This document shows, in pieces, positions 62,107-64,000 of a DNA stretch of 64,000 nt. The DNA is from Flavivirga abyssicola. GTDB lineage: Bacteria; Bacteroidota; Bacteroidia; Flavobacteriales; Flavobacteriaceae. Location: assembly GCF_030540775.2 (NCBI RefSeq), contig NZ_CP141266.1, forward strand, positions 3,459,001 to 3,523,000, written 5' to 3'. The translations under genes were made by a program, and so were the position numbers. Every line of letters begins with the position of its first letter. Positions within the stretch are counted from its first letter, which is position 1. The notes under the pieces are model-generated. The model was not told where the DNA came from, made no database searches, and saw only the letters and a program-made list of their open reading frames with translations.

Positions 62107-62415
62107 CTTTTTACCGTTTTTATAACAAAATGCATAAAAAAACACATTCTATCTCTAAAATGTGGCTTCGCTTTTTTTCTTACTTAACGCTATGAAGTCA
62201 TAGGCTTTGCAGACCGGGAAGTAGCTTCTTAGTTTGTTTTTTTCTTACTCTTGACTGTACCAGTTACAAACTGGCACTAGTGATATACTATATCTGGGCG
62301 GGACTTCTCTTTTTTACAAATGGCACGAAGTTACAAACTTTTCGTAGCGGGCTATGATCATTAAATTTCTTGACCTAGCCATTACCTGTATCAGTTATAA
62401 ACTGGCACTAGCGGC
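62107..62415. repeat. Composite REP-like repeat block, copy B
   Basis: This copy matches block A (60291-60660) over 62107-62302 and again around 62310-62352. Hairpins are CCAGTT/AACTGG (62260-62274), a weaker GAAGTT/AACTTT stem near 62327, and CAGTT/AACTG (62392-62404). The gap 62146-62498 holds no gene besides this repeat. Confidence 0.7.
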
Positions 62416-62498
62416 GGCCTCTCTTGTTTTTCTTATTCTTTACGACACATTAGGAAACACTATGGTAGCGTAGATTAAATTTTATTTTAAACTATTAA

Positions 62499-62951
62499 CT
62501 AATCTGGCACGTTACTCAATCTTTTATTCAAAAAATAAAATCCAATTCCAATAATCAAAAATGTTGAAAGAAGAATAAATGTATTTATTCTAGTATTTTC
62601 AAAAAAAGCAAACATAGGTCTTACAAATTCAGCATCTATTAATCTAAATAGTAAAACTGTAAATAAGCCAATAAGAATATATTTCCTCCATTTAATTTTA
62701 AATAGCTTTTTACTAAACAAAAAAAATATAGTTCCTAATAGATAAGGTATATAGTAATAATAGCGAAAGTAAATATTCATTTTTTCGTAAAAATTATTCG
62801 TGTCGAGCTCAAAGTTAAAATTATAAAAATAAATATCAGAATATGATAAATACAACAAACCTGTAGATCTTATTATAGATAGCATAGAATAATATATAAA
62901 AAAGACTGATGTAAGATTAATAATTAAAAATTTAAAGTTTGTTTTATCCAT
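62499..62951 (-). CDS. Small membrane protein, candidate immunity protein of the RHS toxin
   Basis: The 150-residue protein has about four membrane helices (about 8-26, 66-82, 91-107 and 122-142) and no recognised motif. Its ATG (62951) lies 7 nt after the stop codon of the RHS gene, so the two are co-transcribed. In polymorphic toxin systems the gene right after the toxin usually encodes immunity, and multi-helix membrane proteins guard against membrane-acting toxins. This role is inferred only from position. Confidence 0.65.
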   Translation of the reverse strand: MDKTNFKFLIINLTSVFFIYYSMLSIIRSTGLLYLSYSDIYFYNFNFELDTNNFYEKMNIYFRYYYYIPYLLGTIFFLFSKKLFKIKWRKYILIGLFTVLLFRLIDAEFVRPMFAFFENTRINTFILLSTFLIIGIGFYFLNKRLSNVPD

Positions 62952-62958
62952 TTTAATT

Positions 62959-64000
62959 CTATTTTGGTTCTTTGGCTTCAGGTACAGGAATAGCTTTTTC
63001 TAAATTTTGTAGCGTTTTCATAGCTATCTTAGCAGCTGCTTTAAAGTTGGAATCAACATGAGTTTTTACAGTTTCTTGCTGCTGTGTTGATGCGTCTTCA
63101 AAATTTATTTTTGAAATTGAAGGCTCGGTACTAGTTGTCTTGGCATTAGTAAGTTGTTTACCTCCATATTCTTTCATTCCAGAACCACCAGTAATGTCAT
63201 AAGTGGTAGTTGAACTAGTGTTAGTTACAGTACCTTCCTCTGGTAATTCTCCTGTATATCCGGGTTCAAATGTAGTTGTTTCAGTTGCTGTATTAACAGA
63301 ATAAGAACTAGCCCCATCAATACTATCCAATTTATTTCCTTCACTATCAAAATATTGACCAGTAACCGTAGTTACTTCGCTAGATATTGAATTAGTTAAT
63401 TCTTTAGCGCTAAGCTTTGTTATCACTTTTTCAACTAAATTAGGCTTAATTATATTTCCCGATAATTCTGTTTTAGTTCCAGTTGATGATAAACCAGAGC
63501 TTGGTAAGCTATGGTAATGATAATTTAAACCATTTTCACCTCTTTTACGCCCCTTATTAAAATAAGAATTCTTTCTTACTGGAGAAATATTTCCAGTCTG
63601 TGAAGAGGCTAAAACATATTTTTTTCCAGGTCCACTTGGCATCATACCATCATAATCAATAAAGTATATTGGATTATCAAACGCGTAATTGTACGGACTA
63701 TGTCTTCTCATCTTTTCTGCTAATGGGTCTATATTCATCCAACGTCCTAATTCAGGGTTATAATTACGAGCAGTAATATCTATCCAACCAAGACCAAGTT
63801 CGTCTTGTTCCTCTTTACCACCAAACCCATACTTATGATCCGTACCATTTATAACATTATTGTACCCTTTGTGTTTTAGCCCAAAGGGATAGTAGTTGTT
63901 CTCCTCCAGTATTTTAGAAGATGTAACACTTCCGTTACCATCGGTATCGCTATAACTCAATCTAACATTCCCTAAATGATCCTTGTATTGGTATACATAG
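62959..64000 (-). CDS. RHS repeat-associated core domain protein, 3' part (runs off window end)
   Basis: The frame stays open to the window edge, so this is the end of a longer gene. It begins YVYQYKDHLGNVRLSYSDTD and shows the RHS core: NNYYPFGLKHKGYN, KYGFGGKEEQDELGLGWIDI / TARNYNPELGRWMNIDPLAE and YNYAFDNPIYFIDYDGM. After the core comes a tail of about 225 residues (down to 62962) with no recognised fold, rich in Ser/Thr/Glu and ending in KTLQNLEKAIPVPEAKEPK. In the family the tail is the variable toxin module. The membrane protein encoded 7 nt downstream is the likely partner. Confidence 0.85.
   Translation of the reverse strand, partial: YVYQYKDHLGNVRLSYSDTDGNGSVTSSKILEENNYYPFGLKHKGYNNVINGTDHKYGFGGKEEQDELGLGWIDITARNYNPELGRWMNIDPLAEKMRRHSPYNYAFDNPIYFIDYDGMMPSGPGKKYVLASSQTGNISPVRKNSYFNKGRKRGENGLNYHYHSLPSSGLSSTGTKTELSGNIIKPNLVEKVITKLSAKELTNSISSEVTTVTGQYFDSEGNKLDSIDGASSYSVNTATETTTFEPGYTGELPEEGTVTNTSSTTTYDITGGSGMKEYGGKQLTNAKTTSTEPSISKINFEDASTQQQETVKTHVDSNFKAAAKIAMKTLQNLEKAIPVPEAKEPK

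Noticed and set aside
1-64000. tRNA, rRNA and CRISPR arrays
   Set aside because: No T-loop-like GTTCGAATC stems with cloverleaf partners, no rRNA-like stretches and no regularly spaced direct repeats were seen; the repeats at 60-62 kb are hairpin blocks, not a CRISPR.

Overview
The window is AT-rich chromosomal DNA of a member of the Bacteroidota, almost certainly a (marine) Flavobacteriaceae. The lineage markers are gldF/gldG gliding genes, a type IX secretion (T9SS) C-terminal sorting domain, DUF4294, DUF4870 and DUF4268 proteins, an RHS core protein of the Bacteroidota type, and -7 promoter boxes of the TAnnTTTG kind. No rRNA, tRNA or CRISPR array was seen. Several real genes start at TTG or GTG (gldG, phoH, the DUF1624 protein, the first partial gene). 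In other places the longest frame begins at a TTG/GTG upstream of a better ATG, and those starts were trimmed.

Layout. 1-8.5 kb: a partial cNMP-binding/PAS protein, a DUF4870 protein, dnaN, and the gldF-X-gldG operon with an unidentified gene between the two gld genes. A cysteine hydrolase, an ABM-fold protein and a SAM hydrolase follow, the last divergent from phoH. 8.6-18.1 kb: purC; a protein with the leader of extracellular-contractile-injection-linked (DUF4157-type) proteins joined to a His-Gly/Cys domain that looks like a clan CD cysteine peptidase; an ECF sigma factor; an NTF2-fold lipoprotein; a PagL-like lipid A deacylase; a serine hydrolase/TfoX/acyltransferase run; and an alpha carbonic anhydrase. 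18.4-26.4 kb: an amino acid symporter and an acetate-use module (DUF4212 + Na+/solute symporter, acs, DnaQ-like exonuclease, cNMP/CBS/DUF294 regulator). 26.4-33.2 kb: a FAH-family enzyme, a GH43 lipoprotein, a methyltransferase, a peroxiredoxin, and an isochorismatase-like/NTF2/AraC group. 33.4-43.3 kb: a HigBA-type toxin-antitoxin pair, an ABC exporter, DinB proteins, an MFS pump, FKBP, Crp, YceI, a half-length DEAD-box protein and a TPR/LuxR-type sensor regulator. 44.2-52.2 kb: a three-gene biotin-dependent acyl-CoA carboxylase, PrsW, NUDIX, M42 peptidase, DUF4294 and TrhA. 52.3-60.2 kb: a secreted DUF1800/DUF1501/T9SS operon, GNAT, DUF4268, ZIP, a methyltransferase and an RlmL-like rRNA methyltransferase.

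60.2-64 kb is accessory DNA: two copies of a composite block of REP-like hairpins enclose a truncated XRE regulator, a ParE-type toxin-antitoxin pair and an integrase remnant. Next come a small membrane protein (candidate immunity) and the 3' end of an RHS polymorphic-toxin gene that runs off the window.

The most unusual items are the eCIS-type leader/peptidase-like protein at 9.8-10.9 kb, the gene inside gldFG, the RHS tail with its membrane neighbour, and a pair of equal-length (162 bp) inverted-repeat elements at 30.9 and 49.5 kb. All assignments come from reading the sequence; no database search was run.
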